From: Heloderma charlesbogerti
Lineage: Eukaryota; Chordata; Lepidosauria; Squamata; Helodermatidae
Reading direction: 5' to 3'
DNA: 64,000 nt
NCBI GenBank assembly: GCA_026122225.1
Contig: JANEZZ010002239.1
Location: 248,001-312,000 of the forward strand
Below, in pieces: positions 1 through 11,529 of the stretch. A program made the position numbers and the translations under genes. Within the stretch, counting starts at the first letter, position 1. Each line of letters begins with the position of its first letter. The notes beneath the pieces were generated by a model. It was not told the DNA's origin, searched no databases, and was given only the letters and a program-made list of their open reading frames with translations.

Positions 1-1395
1 CTCCTGAATGGTTCTCATTGAAAGAAGAGTTAATGTGAAGACTGAATAAGAGTATATAGACTCATCCTCACGGAACTGCTCAACTGTTTATTCATATGTT
101 ATCTTTTCCAGAGTAGAGCCTCTCTACTCTTTCTGATTAGTTGCCAAACCTGCAGACTTTTTATTTTTGCAACAATTTTATACTCTCCATTTCCTCTACT
201 GTTGGTGATAAATTTAATTTGTGCAATGGTTGGCTTCACTCAAGCATCTACAGATTGTCTTGTGCAAAGTCTTCCAGAAGCAGTCTGAGTGGGAAAAATG
301 TAACATCTCTTATCTCACTGCAAACCAAAAAAATTTAATTTTATTAAAATTGATGGGTCCATCCTTTGTAAGCTGTCCAGGACTGCTTCTATTTTTCAGC
401 ACAAAGCATTACAAAGTTATCTGGGATACATTTTAGAGGCCTCAAAAATGAATAATTTCCTTTTCTTCTTATGTTTCTGCAGCTGAAATAGTCATATGAT
501 TTACTTATTTTGAAACATAGTAGAATGCTAATTATTCATAAGAATGGGTGCTGGACCAGACACCTAGCGTTACACACATGGAACAGCAAACACTCCTAGT
601 AAAACTTTATTTTATGCACCCAGTATAATCTTTAGTTTAATGCCTGTGGCTCAGAAATGCTTGATAATCTTTTCAGGATCAGTTCATCTGATTAGACGCT
701 TAACCTGCAATAACAATTCACTCAGATGTCTGGTGTGCTTGTAATGCTTAGGGGTAGATCAAAGATTGGTATGAACTGAAAAAGTGTCAAGAACTCCTGG
801 CAAAATCAGAATTCAGCACACTTCCATTTCAGAATGTATGTTCATGTAAACAATTGCAGGTTGACCTCTGGTGAGTGGAGTGGGGTTTACAGAGAAATCA
901 ATTACCTGTGACTGAATCAGAAGAGATAATAAGCATGTATGGATAGAATAGTCTGGAGGGTTTTTTTCATAGCCAGCTTCTCTTATCTCAGGATAACATC
1001 CCTGGTATACCAGCTGATACCAACTTGATTGTGTGAACAGCTTGACAGAAGGCACAAGAAACCACAAAGAAACCATTAAATTCAGCCTTGCCCCCAGAGT
1101 TCTTGCCAAATGGTACAAGAAAAGAAAAAATAATTACAACAAGCATGAGGTTTATTATATCGTCATACTGTAGCTATTAAATTATTTCTTCAATATTGTG
1201 GTTATTCTCCTAATGTAACAGATTAAAGGCACTGTTTATACTTCCTCACAATGATTTATGGGCTACTCCACCGCTCTACTTTATTTAAGCAAGTTATAAC
1301 CCGCTTTTGTACAGGCACAGCTTCCAAAAGTTTAAAAACACACACACACAAACATAATAAAAGCAAAGCAATAATGATAGCAGAGGAGGGCAGAT
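1..1395. other. Unassigned AT-rich sequence
   Basis: I recognise no gene or repeat family here. Open frames are short and lie on both strands without family resemblance. Confidence 0.4.
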
Positions 1396-1397
1396 TA

Positions 1398-1722
1398 GGG
1401 TGGCCTTGTGTCTTACTTTACAGAGAACAGTCCTCTATTTGAAGGGCTGTCAGAAGACAGCCCTGTATTTGAAGGCATCCTCTGTTGAAAGACTGTCCAG
1501 TCCAAGCCAAGTTTACAGGACCAGAAGAAGAAAAAGCAGGAGCCTTGAAGTTGCCCATCAACAGTTAGCACCTGGGCAGCTGATTGAGCAGGCACACAGG
1601 TCACCTGGTCACAGTCTTCCCAAGTATGGTGAGATGTATTGTAGTTCTACTTAAATTATAGTAATTCTTTCTAAACATATACATTAACAGAGGCAAATAT
1701 CATGCAAATCTGTGTGGCTACC
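1398..1722 (+). repeat. Unclassified dispersed repeat, copy 1
   Basis: This stretch shares several blocks in the same order with two other places in the window. The part with GTCCAGTCCAAG and GAAGTTGCCCATCAA recurs at 37316-37464. The part with AGCACCTGG and CAGGTCACCTGG, then ATTATGCAAA-like sequence, recurs at 36742-36895. This copy is the most complete, about 325 bp. It carries no recognisable coding sequence, tRNA head or terminal inverted repeats, so I leave its class open. Confidence 0.6.
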
Positions 1723-1809
1723 TTAAAGCAGATTACTATTCCAGCCTTAAGCTCAAAGGCCTAGCACCAACAAGAGAACAAGGGGAAGTGCCAAGTAAGC
1801 TCTTCTGGG

Positions 1810-2000
1810 AATGGAGTTTCACAGACAGGGTGCTACAAGAGAAAAGGCCTTATTCCAGTTCCCACCTGCCTTGCCTCTGATGGTGGCGGAACTGGAAAAA
1901 GGGCCTTGAAGGACAACCTTGATACCGGTCAGGTTCATGCAGGAGTGACAGAAGACCTTTAGGGTTTTAGAAAGTTAAGACCAGCATTTTGAATTGTGCT
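1810..2000 (-). mobile_element. L2-type LINE fragment, ORF2 C-terminal region, decayed
   Basis: Read on the minus strand, the order of landmarks matches the better L2 copy at 59688-60593: an AATTCAAAATGCTGGTCTTAAC segment equivalent (about 1977-1998), then a GGCCTTTTCTCTTGTAGCACCCT segment equivalent (about 1825-1847) where the good copy encodes RRAFSAVAPWLWNE. Stops and indels interrupt every frame, so it is dead. It lies head to head with the plus-strand L2 piece that starts near 2130. Confidence 0.6.
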
Positions 2001-2129
2001 TAGAAACATCCATATACCATCATCCATTCCACCATAAAAATAAAAATATTTGCCATCTGCTTTGGTTATGAGAAGTGAGTAACAAAAATACAGACAAAAA
2101 TATTTTAGCTAAGCTGCAGATCTAGCCTG

Positions 2130-2812
2130 GGTGACGAATGCCTTAGTTACACCACATCTGGATTGCTGCAATGCATTCTACAGAGGGCTGCCTTTGAAGA
2201 GTATTTGCAAACTACTGTTGATCCAGAATGCAGCAGCCCTACTGTTAACAGAAGCTGCAGATAGAGAGCGTGTGAGCCCCTTGTTGAAATGGTTGCGCTA
2301 GTTTCCCTTTTGTTTCCAGGTACCATTCAAAGTGCTGCTGCTGACCCTTAAAGCCCTGAGTGGTTTATGGATATCTGAAGGACTACCTTCTGCTATACAA
2401 GTTGGCCTGCCTGCTGAGAGCATCTTCAGGGGCTGTCTTGTATGTCCCAATAACAAACATTGAGTTGAGACTAGGGAGAGGGCCTTTTCACTGGCTGCTC
2501 TTAGGCGCCCAGACTCCTCACTTCTGCATTAATGACCTTCCAAATGCTGGTAAAGACCTTCCTGTGCATACTAATTGCATACTAAATGCCTTTTTAGGAA
2601 GGCATTGAGTATGCAATTTTAACTTGCTGGCACTGTTTTGTGATGATTTTAAATATGTTATTTCCTGCTGCTGTTTTGTGTTTATGGCATAAATGAAATG
2701 AAGTTTTCAGTTGTAGAATTTGTGTGTGTGGTTTAAAAAAGATATTGTAAGCTACCTTGAATTCCTAGGAGAAAAGGCAGGGTATAAATGGTTTCAAATA
2801 AATAAATACATT
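2130..2812 (+). mobile_element. L2-type LINE, 3' part with tail
   Basis: The segment around 2158-2200 (CTGGATTGCTGCAATGC, then GGGCTGCCTTTGAA) is the same block that encodes LDYCNALYVGLPLK in the L2 copy at 59688-60593. It is followed by the CATTCAAAGTGCTGCTG and AAAGCCCTGAG blocks in the right order. The 3' end reads GGCAGGGTATAAATGG and then an AAATAAATA-type short tandem tail, as usual for L2. Frames are broken throughout. Confidence 0.8.
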
Positions 2813-3655
2813 TCAGTAAATATAGCCTTGGTATTTCAGTGTTTTACTAAATTCTGTTGAAAGGTTACCTCCTATGTTTTTGATAAATTATGTAAAGCTT
2901 TGCCTAGCAAATGTGAGAATGTTGACTGTGATCATCAGGGTGGTCTTGGAGCAGAAAACTAAGGTTGATGAACAAATATGTTTGCAGAATATAATAAAAT
3001 TCAAAGCTTCCTTTGAGATCACTCTCACAAAGGCTCTTGGAAGAAGATGGAGAAGAAAAATAAAAGATACTTTGTAAGAAGCAGCTTTCTGCCCACCCAG
3101 AGGAGACAACCATGGCCACCAATTTCCCTCTATTTGATCCTTTGAGTGTCCACTTTAGAACCTCACAAGGTGAAAACTAACCCTCTCAAACTCAGGGGGC
3201 ATCTGAAATATACATTAAAAGGACAATACTGTGATTGCTTCATAGTTAAGAAACAAAACCGAATATATATATTTGGTACTGTTAACTCTGCTGCCAAAGC
3301 AAAAGGATAAGTGGAATGACGAGTTATCCTTCAGAAAGTTGGATAGACATTTATCCTACAAGATCATATATTAAAGAAAGAGCTTTTAAAATACTTTTAC
3401 AACATCTCCAGCACTGTGAACGATTCAGAGTGTCACTTTGCTGAAGAAATGGCAGTCTCTAGTTTTGGTAAGGAAATTAACCACTGTCCATCCAAATTCA
3501 TGTAAATGGCACTGCCTTCCAGGTTCCGTGTCCAAAACTCGCCACAAGTGAGATGTAACCATGGTTAAAAAGCTATCAAGCAAGGCTCATAGAACAGTGA
3601 GGACATATTTACCATGTTCCATCGTCATTCTCTTTTTTCAGGAAAACTGGGGATA
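2813..3655. other. Unassigned sequence
   Basis: No repeat family or gene recognised. Short frames on both strands between 2874 and 3122 overlap each other and look like chance. Confidence 0.4.
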
Positions 3656-3765
3656 GTATTTATTTATCTGATTTATTTATAAAATTATTTCTGAGTCACC
3701 TTTCAGCCCTGAAAGGGCCCCCAATGCAACTTACAATTTAAAGCTTTTAAACTATTTTAAAACTT
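3656..3765 (-). mobile_element. LINE/SINE 3' end with TTTA-rich tail
   Basis: On the plus strand the piece opens with TATTTATTTATC and TTTATTTATAAAATT and then shows CCCTGAAAGGGCCCCCAATG and ACTTACAATTTAAA. This is the inverted layout of a non-LTR 3' end with an AAATA-type tail. Only the last ~100 bases are present, so the parent (L2 or an L2-mobilised SINE) cannot be fixed. Confidence 0.5.
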
Positions 3766-5445
3766 AAAAACATCACTCACAGTAAGCGTAAGGGCCGGTG
3801 AAAAACAATCTTAAAAACAGAGAGTGGAGTGAATACATTTGAGGAGCAATCCCATGGCCCTTAGACAGCATCAGGAGGGGCATAGGATACTTTGAGGTCA
3901 GAGACAGCACTCCAACCTCCCTCCCCTTCCCAGTGGGAGCAGAAAGAGTCATGCTGGCTGTCTCTCTGAGGTCAGAAACATGACCTTGGAGAGGGGGTAA
4001 AAGGGGCATTCTGGTCAGAGAGGAGAGAGAACTGGAGAGGCCAGGGTACAAGCTATCCCAAGGCCTCTCCAGCCTCCTTCCCTCCCCCTCCAATGTGCCC
4101 CAGCTAGATGGGCAAAAAAGCCCATCGTGCAAAAATGCAGAGCAGGAAGAGTAGGGAGGCGATGATTGCCTCCTCTGCTCCTCCTGTTCTGCACAGGATG
4201 CTTGTAAGCCTCTGAGTTCAGAAGCTTACAAGCACTGAGGATGTAAGTCATAGGACTGCACTCTTAAAAGTGCTCTGTAGCAAATACACTTAAAATTGAC
4301 TTTAGTTCTGTGGGAGGGGGAAAGGGGCTAGGAATATGCCCGTAAACCAAGAGTTTATAGGCAATCTGCAGCCTAAGGGTCACATATGACCCTTGGCCTA
4401 ATTTCCAAAGCCTTGTACAAGTAATTAGTTCAGACCTCTGGCAGATGAGGAAGGGGGTGGCTCTGGTCCTTTGGCTCTAGCCCTATCCACTACCCATCCC
4501 TGCTCCTGAGTATGTACATAACTGGTTAGAGTAGGGGAGAACACACACAAAATGTGCTCCTGATAATAATGGTCCCTTTCCAGTAAGGATGCAGTTCCTG
4601 GCATGCCCCAGAAGATCCATTTGCCATGGTGCAGTCTTCATTTCTTTCCAAATTACGGCTCTTTCCCATTCTTTGCACTGCCACAACTGATGATCCTTAG
4701 ATGTGGCAGGAATAGCCATCAGTGCCGGCTTAAGTTATTTGCTGCCTGAAGTGGAGTCCAGACGGTGCTCGCTCTAAGCTAAGGGGTGGCACTTTAGAAA
4801 GTATTACTGCATAATTCAGGACACCAGTTCTTGCCTTAATCTGTTTCCTCCTCTCCCCAGCATGGTTCCACTTGAACCAGGTCAATGCACCCTGCTAACA
4901 TTCTAATGGCCATGAGGACCAAGAGATGGTACAGATTAAAATTATGCTCTGTTCCAGAAGGATTGCCATAGCTTTGAAAGAAAATATATTCATAGAATCT
5001 AGTCCAAGAATCCCGGGCATGGCAATGGATTGGTTTTAGTAAGCATTGGTTGGTCTCTCAACAAAAACTTTTCCTAGGGGAACTCTCGTTATTCTTGCTT
5101 GTCTGCAGACCAGAAACACCTTGACAAAAACTCTGCTTCATGTATGCAACACTTCTTCCAGACTTTGACAGAAGCAAAGTGCTAAAGCAAAAAGCAAAAG
5201 CAAAACCAGTAAGGTAGCATGCAAATAAAAGACAATACTTTCTTCTTTTTGAAGGCCTAACCTGACAATGAAGATCACAGATTTAGCAGAGGTCTAGGCT
5301 GATGTTCAGGATGGGCAGAAACCAATATATATTTGAACCAAATATTGTGGAAGTTCAAGCAAAGTTAACTCTGTTGCCAGCAATGGAACTTATCAATTTA
5401 CACTGGTTGATGAAGATATGGGGAAAATTCCTTGTGATCCAGACA
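3766..5445. other. Mostly unassigned; possible hAT end near 4722
   Basis: Nothing coding is supported. CAGTGCCGGCTTAAG at about 4722, followed by TTTGCTGCCTGAAGTGG, resembles the left end of a hAT element of the CAGTGCCGG type. I could not find a matching right end or target duplication. A short AGCAAAA-rich tract lies at 5182-5204. Confidence 0.35.
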
Positions 5446-5447
5446 AA

Positions 5448-6235
5448 ACAGAGATGTTTTGGTGGATTATTGTCTGACCTGAAAGGTGATGCCCGGCCTA
5501 CACTAGATGGAGTTGCTTTCCTTCTGAAGGATCAGGTCTGCTGACTCTGCCATCTGGGGATGCTTTTAGATTTGGACTTAACTTCAGAAGACCAAATGAT
5601 CTCTGTGGCATGGAGCACCTTTCATCAGCTAAGGAACCAGCTGTGACTCCTCCTGGACAGAGAGAATCTGGCCATGCTCTGGTTATATCTCATTTAAATT
5701 TCCACAGTTGCTTTGAAGACTATCTTGAAACTGCAGGTACTTCAAAATACAGTGGCTAGATTGCTAACTGCAACTGGGCATATGGAGCATATCTTGCCAG
5801 TTATGAAACAGCTACACTGGTTCACCATCCATTCCATGCACAATTCAAAGGGCTGGTGTTAACTTTTAAAGTCCTAAGAGCCTGGAACCTGTGGAACTAA
5901 AGACCAAAATAACCATTACTTTAAATCCATATGTAGCAGCCATGACCTTTTGTCATTTTTACTCTAGAGTAGATGCAGAGCCCAAAATCTGGACCTTAGA
6001 AGCCACCCCACCACCTGGCCAGCTAGGGCCCAGATCCAGATTGGGGACCCTGTGCCTATTTCAGAGTAAATACAAAAAGGACATAGCTGATACATACGGA
6101 TTTAAAGTGAGGACTGTTTTGGTCCTTGAGTATCTCCTCCTCCAGCACAAATCTGCCCAGGTATTAAATTGGCATCTGAGGCCCTTCTCCAAGTTCCACC
6201 CACCATTAGAAATAAAGCAAGTAGCAACTAGGATT
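5448..6235 (+). mobile_element. L2-type LINE fragment, split by a MITE
   Basis: The block order (GGATGCTTTTAGATTTGGA near 5558, GTGGCATGGAGCACCTTTCATCAG near 5606-5629, CAAAGGGCTGGTGTTAAC near 5846) follows the region of the L2 copy at 60000-60360. After 5896 the homology stops, and it resumes near 6126 with TATCTCCTCCTCC and TCTGCCCAGG, matching the CGCCTCCTCCC and CTGCCCAGACC region of the same L2 protein. The gap is filled by an inverted-repeat element. All frames are broken. Confidence 0.7.
5897..6126. mobile_element. Inverted-repeat MITE, ~230 bp, inside L2
   Basis: The left arm (about 5898-5957) has AAAGACCAAAATA and TACTTTAAATCCATATGTA. The right arm (about 6060-6125), read inverted, has AAGGACCAAAACA and CACTTTAAATCCGTATGTA, and ends in a shared TTTACTCT-type segment. 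The arms therefore pair over about 55-60 bp with scattered mismatches. The element fills a gap in an L2 copy, which shows insertion after the L2. I found no clear target-site duplication, so the superfamily is not assigned. Confidence 0.65.
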
Positions 6236-6305
6236 AGGGCCAGCTCTGCCATTAGGCAAAGTGAGGGAGCCACCTGAGACAGCAGATGCTGGTCTTGTGG
6301 CAGCC
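6236..6305 (+). mobile_element. hAT left-end fragment, CAGGGC-type
   Basis: AGGGCCAGCTCTGCCATTAGGC, then GCCACCTGAGACAGCAGATGCTGG in outline, matches the left end of the delimited element at 41732 (same spacing of CCATTAGGCA and AGCAGATGCTGG). No right end was found. Confidence 0.5.
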
Positions 6306-6589
6306 ATCTCAGTCGTTCCTCCTGAGCCCCCACAAAATGGACAGGATCAGGCTGAACAAGGGTAAGTGGGGGCAATGCATACATAAACCCTTAGAATATA
6401 CTGTAGCAAATATTTATGGCCCTGCCTCAGTTCTTTGGGTTGGGGAGCCCATATCTTCAGCCCTATGGGAAGAGGAGGCAGATTACACAGTAGTATGTAT
6501 TATATTGTTTGCTCAGTCTACTGATCTAAAACAAAAAGTCCCTTAAAGCTAAATCTGTGCATGTTCAGGGGTACTATGAACGTCAACGT

Positions 6590-6649
<60 letters not shown>
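6590..6649. repeat. Compound (GT)n(GA)n microsatellite
   Basis: About ten GT units run directly into about twenty GA units with one AAAG interruption near the right end. The neighbouring open frames on both strands are by-products of the tract. Confidence 0.97.
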
Positions 6650-6650
<1 letters not shown>

Positions 6651-6901
6651 CTGCAGCTGCTCTGCCTCAGGCAGAAAAATATCTTGGGCCAGACCTGACT
6701 TACAGCCTTTTCAATCATTATTCAAGTTCTCCAGGGACACTTGCCTGACACCCTCTTACTCTGTCCAATGCCAAGTGAAGACTTGCCCAGTATTTGTTAG
6801 TTTTAACTGGATTTTTAATGCTGGAATTTTATCAGCTGTGCTCCCTCTCTGAAGACACTGGTAGAGTCTAATTGAATGTCTATAGCCCACTTCAACTTTC
6901 C

Positions 6902-7388
6902 AGGTGAAGAGATATGATAGAGGTGTACAAAATTATGCATGGTGTGGAGGAAGAGGTTAGGGAGACATTTTTCTCCCTCTCTCATAACACTAGAATCCAG
7001 GGTCATCCCATGAAGCTGATTGAAGGGAGCTTCAGGACAGATAAAAGGAAGTACTTCTTCACACAGCATATAGTTGAACTATGGAATTTGTGACCACAAG
7101 GTGTAGAGACGGCCACCAATTTGGATGGCTTTGAAGAGGGATTAGACAAATTTCTGGAGAATAAGGTTATCAGTGGCTACTAGTCCTGATGGCTACATGC
7201 TTCCTCCAGTACCAGAGGCAGTATGCCTACGTACACCAGTTGCTGGGAAACATGAGCAGGATGATGCCATTGGATTCATATCCTACTTATGAGTTTCTCA
7301 CAGGTAGCTGGTTGGCCACTGTGTGAACAGAATGCTGGACTAGATGGACCTTTGGTCCGATCCAGCAGGGCTCTTCTTCTGTTCTTAT
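6902..7388 (+). mobile_element. CR1 LINE 3' end
   Basis: The conceptual translation from 6913 gives MIEVYKIMHGVEEEV, the CR1 ORF2 C-terminal region, followed by a stretch in which LDGFEEGLDKFLE is readable. In-frame stops make it dead. The end has the typical squamate CR1 order: GAACAGAATGCTGGACTAGA, TTTGGTCCGATCCAGCAGGG and a TTCTTAT end. No A-tail is present, as expected for CR1. The copy at 25773-26100 belongs to the same subtype. Confidence 0.88.
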
Positions 7389-8720
7389 CTTAACACTGTA
7401 ACCAAAATCAGACTCCAGGACATGAATATCAGCCAGAATTTTCCTCCTACCCCTTTTGCTTTGTTTACCATTTTGCCGAATGAAAAGTTCTGGAGAACCC
7501 GAAAGCTTCCACAGAGTTTTGTGACCTTTGAGATGGCCTAATAAAAGTATTACACCAATATGGATTTTAACATTATGTTTCTTTTTTGAATGTTTCTTTT
7601 GGCCAACAGAGCCAACTGTCACTTTTGGTATGTCCTGTTTACTTCTTCTTCCTTGTCTATAATGACTGATAAAAGGCCATGAATAATTGAATGGGAAACC
7701 ACCACAGTTCTGCTTTCATACAAACTGAAAGCAAAGGCATCCAAAAACATAAATACTCCTCAAGTGTCTAATCCATTGTTGCTGCTTGAGGAACATCAAA
7801 ATACCTTGGCCAGGTAAGCAGGGCTTGGACCAAAATCCCCAAAGTATGGAAACGTTTAAGACCATGTTTTGGGTTCCGTTTACCATAGCTACAAAGTATA
7901 TTTGATATCTGTTCTAAGTGTAGAGGCTATGGAAGTTAAAAGGCTTTCAGTATCAAAAGCTGCATTCAGCTTCTCCAGCTAAAAAAGAATGAGAAGTTAG
8001 GTTGTTATTAAAACCTCTTCCAATAACCACTGGGAGAGATAGGAGCAGGTTGACATTCACAGAATTACTGAATTACTTTAGTGAATCTAAAATTGACCAT
8101 ATCAACAATAGGATAATTTTAATGTGTCTCCTGAAAAACTGTGTTTTCAGTTTCCAAATTATTAATAAAAGGCAAGTCATTGCAAGGAGCTCTAAAGTAA
8201 ACAAATGACATTTCAATGAAAACATTTTAATTTTTTATTTTCAGGAGCATCCTTTATCTCATTCTAGATTGTCCTAGTTCCACTGAACATAATTATCATC
8301 CCTTATTTCAGACATTATTGCTCTGGAATAACTTATTTACATTATTTCTCTGAAGTTCTCCTGGAACTTCATATTCTGGCCTCTGCCCCCAGCAAGAGGA
8401 CCAAGCAGCAGTGGGAGGCCACCCCCTCTGCCCTTAGGAAGATCAAAGTATCAAGAAGAAGACCAAACGGGCCCCATCCATTGGCAAGTGAAGGAGCAGG
8501 TGCTCCAATGTTTGTTTTCCTCTTCCTTCCTAATTTTTTTTCCCTTTTGTAATGTGTCTGTTAGATAGATAGGTGGGGCCTGTGTTTTATGTTTTAATAT
8601 CCATATACAATGCTTAGAAAATGTTAGGGTTTATAATGGTTAACAAGAAAAACCAACAGAAATAAATACATAAATAAATTTTAATCTGCTAACCCTAAAA
8701 GGTGATGGGATAGTGTAGGT
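7389..8720. other. Unassigned AT-rich sequence
   Basis: No gene or clear repeat. An AAATAAATACATAAATAAAT stretch at about 8660-8680 could be a non-LTR tail, but I recognise no body attached to it. Confidence 0.35.
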
Positions 8721-8724
8721 GATG

Positions 8725-8795
8725 TCACATGATCCACTCAGCACAAACAAGGAGCTAGCAAGAGCAAGAGCAAAACATAACAAAAAAATAGTCCG
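8725..8795 (+). repeat. Short intrawindow repeat, copy 1
   Basis: ATCCACTCAGCACAAACAAG, GGAGCTAGCAAGAG and AAAACATAACAAAAAA recur with substitutions at 9470-9545. The pair is too short to classify. Confidence 0.5.
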
Positions 8796-9469
8796 CCTCT
8801 CCCTGAGCCATACCTGTCTGATAACATTTAAATGGCAGCCCTTCTGTTATTACAACTAACAGAGCGATCCAACCCCCCTTGGACAGGTGTCTGATATGGA
8901 GTTGGATAGGGCAGGGGTGCCTCGCTACTGGTGTAACTGTATTACGGCAATGTTCCCACCAGCTGCAGGTCCAGAATGAAGCATTCCAGCAACGGGCAGG
9001 ATGGATGTACTGGATCCAACCTACCTTAATTCACTAGAGAATTAAGACTGCATCCTCCCCCTGCCCCCATTCCAGCCTGGAGCTGGTGTAACTAATTTTT
9101 CACTGTCTGAACAGGGGCAGGGGGGAATAAAGAAAAACAAAGACCCACATGGAACAAAACAAGGTAAGTCCTCTCCACCCTACATCTCTTGTCCTGACTG
9201 GTGCAAGTCAGCTGAGTTTAGGAAGTAACAGATGTTCTGTCACATTGCATCCCCTGCTCCCAACGCCACTTAGGATTTCACTGTTTAGCATCTCTGGAGA
9301 GAGTACTTTGAGAATTCAGCCTCAGACTAGCAGAATACCAGGAAGAAACTCATTTCTAGGAAGGCCTGATCTGCATAAGACATGGCAGTCACTTATTGAG
9401 AAGAGCCATCTGATTTCATTCAGAGTGAGTAAGTCTTCCTACACCACCATTCCGATTGCGGCAAATGAG

Positions 9470-9545
9470 TCATGCTATCCATTCACCACAAACAAGGAGC
9501 TATCAAGAGGAAAACACAGCAAAAAAGTATCTACCACAAGAAATG
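9470..9545 (+). repeat. Short intrawindow repeat, copy 2
   Basis: ATCCATTCACCACAAACAAG, GGAGCTATCAAGAG and AAAACACAGCAAAAAA match copy 1 at 8725-8795 in the same order and orientation. The 140-codon frame that overlaps this copy (9149-9571) has no recognisable domain and is probably chance. Confidence 0.5.
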
Positions 9546-9549
9546 TGGT

Positions 9550-10284
9550 CACATTACCGGACGTTACGTGACTAAAAAGACTGAGATCATGTCACCTTAT
9601 CATGGTTATCCTACAAGCTGTGGCCAGCTAAGGGAGTGATATCCCAAACAGCCGAACTAGATATTATAAGTGAGAGAGAAAGAGAGAGCAGCAGTTTTGT
9701 TTCTGTTACTTTCATGGCAGTTTTGTGTCTCTTATTTTCTCTTTCTTGCAACACCCAATGCAAACAATGTGTGACATGATGTCAGGGTGCTTTCCCTCAC
9801 TTGCCTCTGCCAGCCAATGATGGGAAATGCGATGAGGATCTCAGGTTGTTCGCATGAGATGTGACAAGGAAGCATGGTTAAGGAGGAATGAAACAGCAGT
9901 AACTTTATGTCACAGAAGTCACAAGAGGAGCTGCTGCTCTGTATCTTTTTACTCCGTCTTCTAGTATAGCTAGTTTACCTAGCCCAAAGGGCATTTCTAC
10001 ACCAGCCTAAAATCCTGCATTTAAAATAGGGCTTTCTGCTTCCGTTTTAAATGTAGGATCACCACTGACTCCCTTTACATGTGCTTCCTTCCCCCGCCCT
10101 CCGGCCTTCTCCCCGTATCTGAGTCTTCTATTATCTTTCGTTGATCTCGCTCCTCTTCTTGCTGCTTTAACACTTTTCATGGAGGAAACTGAAGCAGAAC
10201 ACAGTGGGGTAATTTGATAGCTCATTATCTGCAATCTATTTAAAAACAGAACAAAGGGCATTTAGTGCAGGAGGATCACGGCAT
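9550..10284. other. Unassigned sequence
   Basis: No gene or family recognised. A C-rich stretch at 10085-10115 and the open frame on the minus strand at 10007-10261 have no family resemblance. Confidence 0.35.
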
Positions 10285-10375
10285 CATGTAAAGAGCCCAC
10301 AAACTTCCATGAAGGAGCAATCTCAATCACAGGATAAAAGCCCAGTGCGAAGGAGCCCCTGTATTTGACAGGGGT
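10285..10375 (+). repeat. Intrawindow repeat shared with 61783-61858
   Basis: AAACTTCCATGAAGGAGCAA, TCTCAATCACAGGATAAAAG and a following GTGCGAAGGAGCCCC segment match 61797-61850 in order. It is probably a piece of a non-autonomous DNA transposon, but no ends were seen. Confidence 0.45.
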
Positions 10376-10441
10376 GATCACAGATAAATTTCTAAGATCA
10401 GCCTCAATAAAGTAATACATTTATACAACTGATTCAGCCTG

Positions 10442-10483
10442 TAAGTCAGGCATTATAAGTTGTAAGTCAGGCATTATGAGTTG
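10442..10483. repeat. Two-unit 21-bp tandem repeat
   Basis: TAAGTCAGGCATTAT(A/G)AGTTG occurs twice head to tail with one difference between the units. Confidence 0.9.
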
Positions 10484-10489
10484 TAAAAC

Positions 10490-11465
10490 TCATCTTTTTA
10501 AAGTATGTATGTGGAAGATTTTAACACAATCAAGAGGAAAATTCCAGAGCTTTTCTTTTCTTTGGGGATTCGGGACCCATCACAAACTTTCTTGGACTGT
10601 AGTAATCTAAATCGTTTTGGTGTCTGCAATCACTGGCTGGATTTTACCTCCATTAATTTATCTCAAGGTATTTTAAATCAAAATTGGCCATTACACAGTC
10701 TGGAGGTTGGCAGAGAAGTTTGGTGGGAAGAAAACACACACACACTGTATGTTCACGCAAAGATATTTTAGCACTTTAAGCATTAGTTTCAATACTAGGT
10801 TTAAACAAATTAACCATTTTCCTAAAGAGAAAGTGTAAGATTTTGCATACTTGGTTTGTGAAGTCAGGACCATGAGACTTCTATTCTCTAGTACGATCCA
10901 ATATTATCTCATGTTGTCTGGTCTATGTCATAAAACAACATAGTGCCTGCTCACCCAAGGGATCAGGCAAATTGATTGCCCAGTTGAGATGGCCATTAAA
11001 CAAAGGTCAAATGAAATTTCGTTGGAAGGCTTTGGGGAAGCTTTCAAGTGGTTGTTCAAGGCACAGATTGCAAGTAAGGGCTCTTCCCTGGGGTCTGTTT
11101 CGCTGTATGTTCGTCACCACCATTCCTTATTGTCTGTGTTTTTCATTATGCCTTTGTGCAGGGAGTGAAGGAAACATGCTTAATAAACTAAACTGCAAAT
11201 GCAGAGATCCATTTGCAGAACAACGAGCAGAGCATTAATAGCACACCTCACATCAGAGCTGAGGAGAGTCACACAAGGCTGCATCCAGCACATCACAGTA
11301 AAAACTTACCACACTGTAAATATTTACTAATGACACATGCTGCTGATTAAATCATTCCTGATTACTTGCTCTCACCCCAGGAAAACTTGTGACTGGACTT
11401 TCTTATGTTATGTGATGCTGCATATGGTACCTGAGGATGTACCACCACTATTTCTAAGTAATATT
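10490..11465. other. Unassigned sequence
   Basis: No gene or family recognised. 11080-11240 is low in obvious repeats and could be constrained sequence, but this is only an impression. Confidence 0.3.
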
Positions 11466-11468
11466 AAT

Positions 11469-11493
11469 CTCTCTCTCTTTCTCTCTCTCTCTC

Positions 11494-11529
<36 letters not shown>
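11469..11529. repeat. Compound (CT)n(CA)n microsatellite
   Basis: A CT-rich run with one TTT interruption passes into about sixteen CA units. The layout mirrors the GT/GA tract at 6590 on the opposite strand. Confidence 0.96.

Noticed and set aside
9149..9571. 140-codon open frame
   Set aside because: Serine- and threonine-rich with no recognisable family, and overlaps a dispersed repeat copy; best explained as chance.
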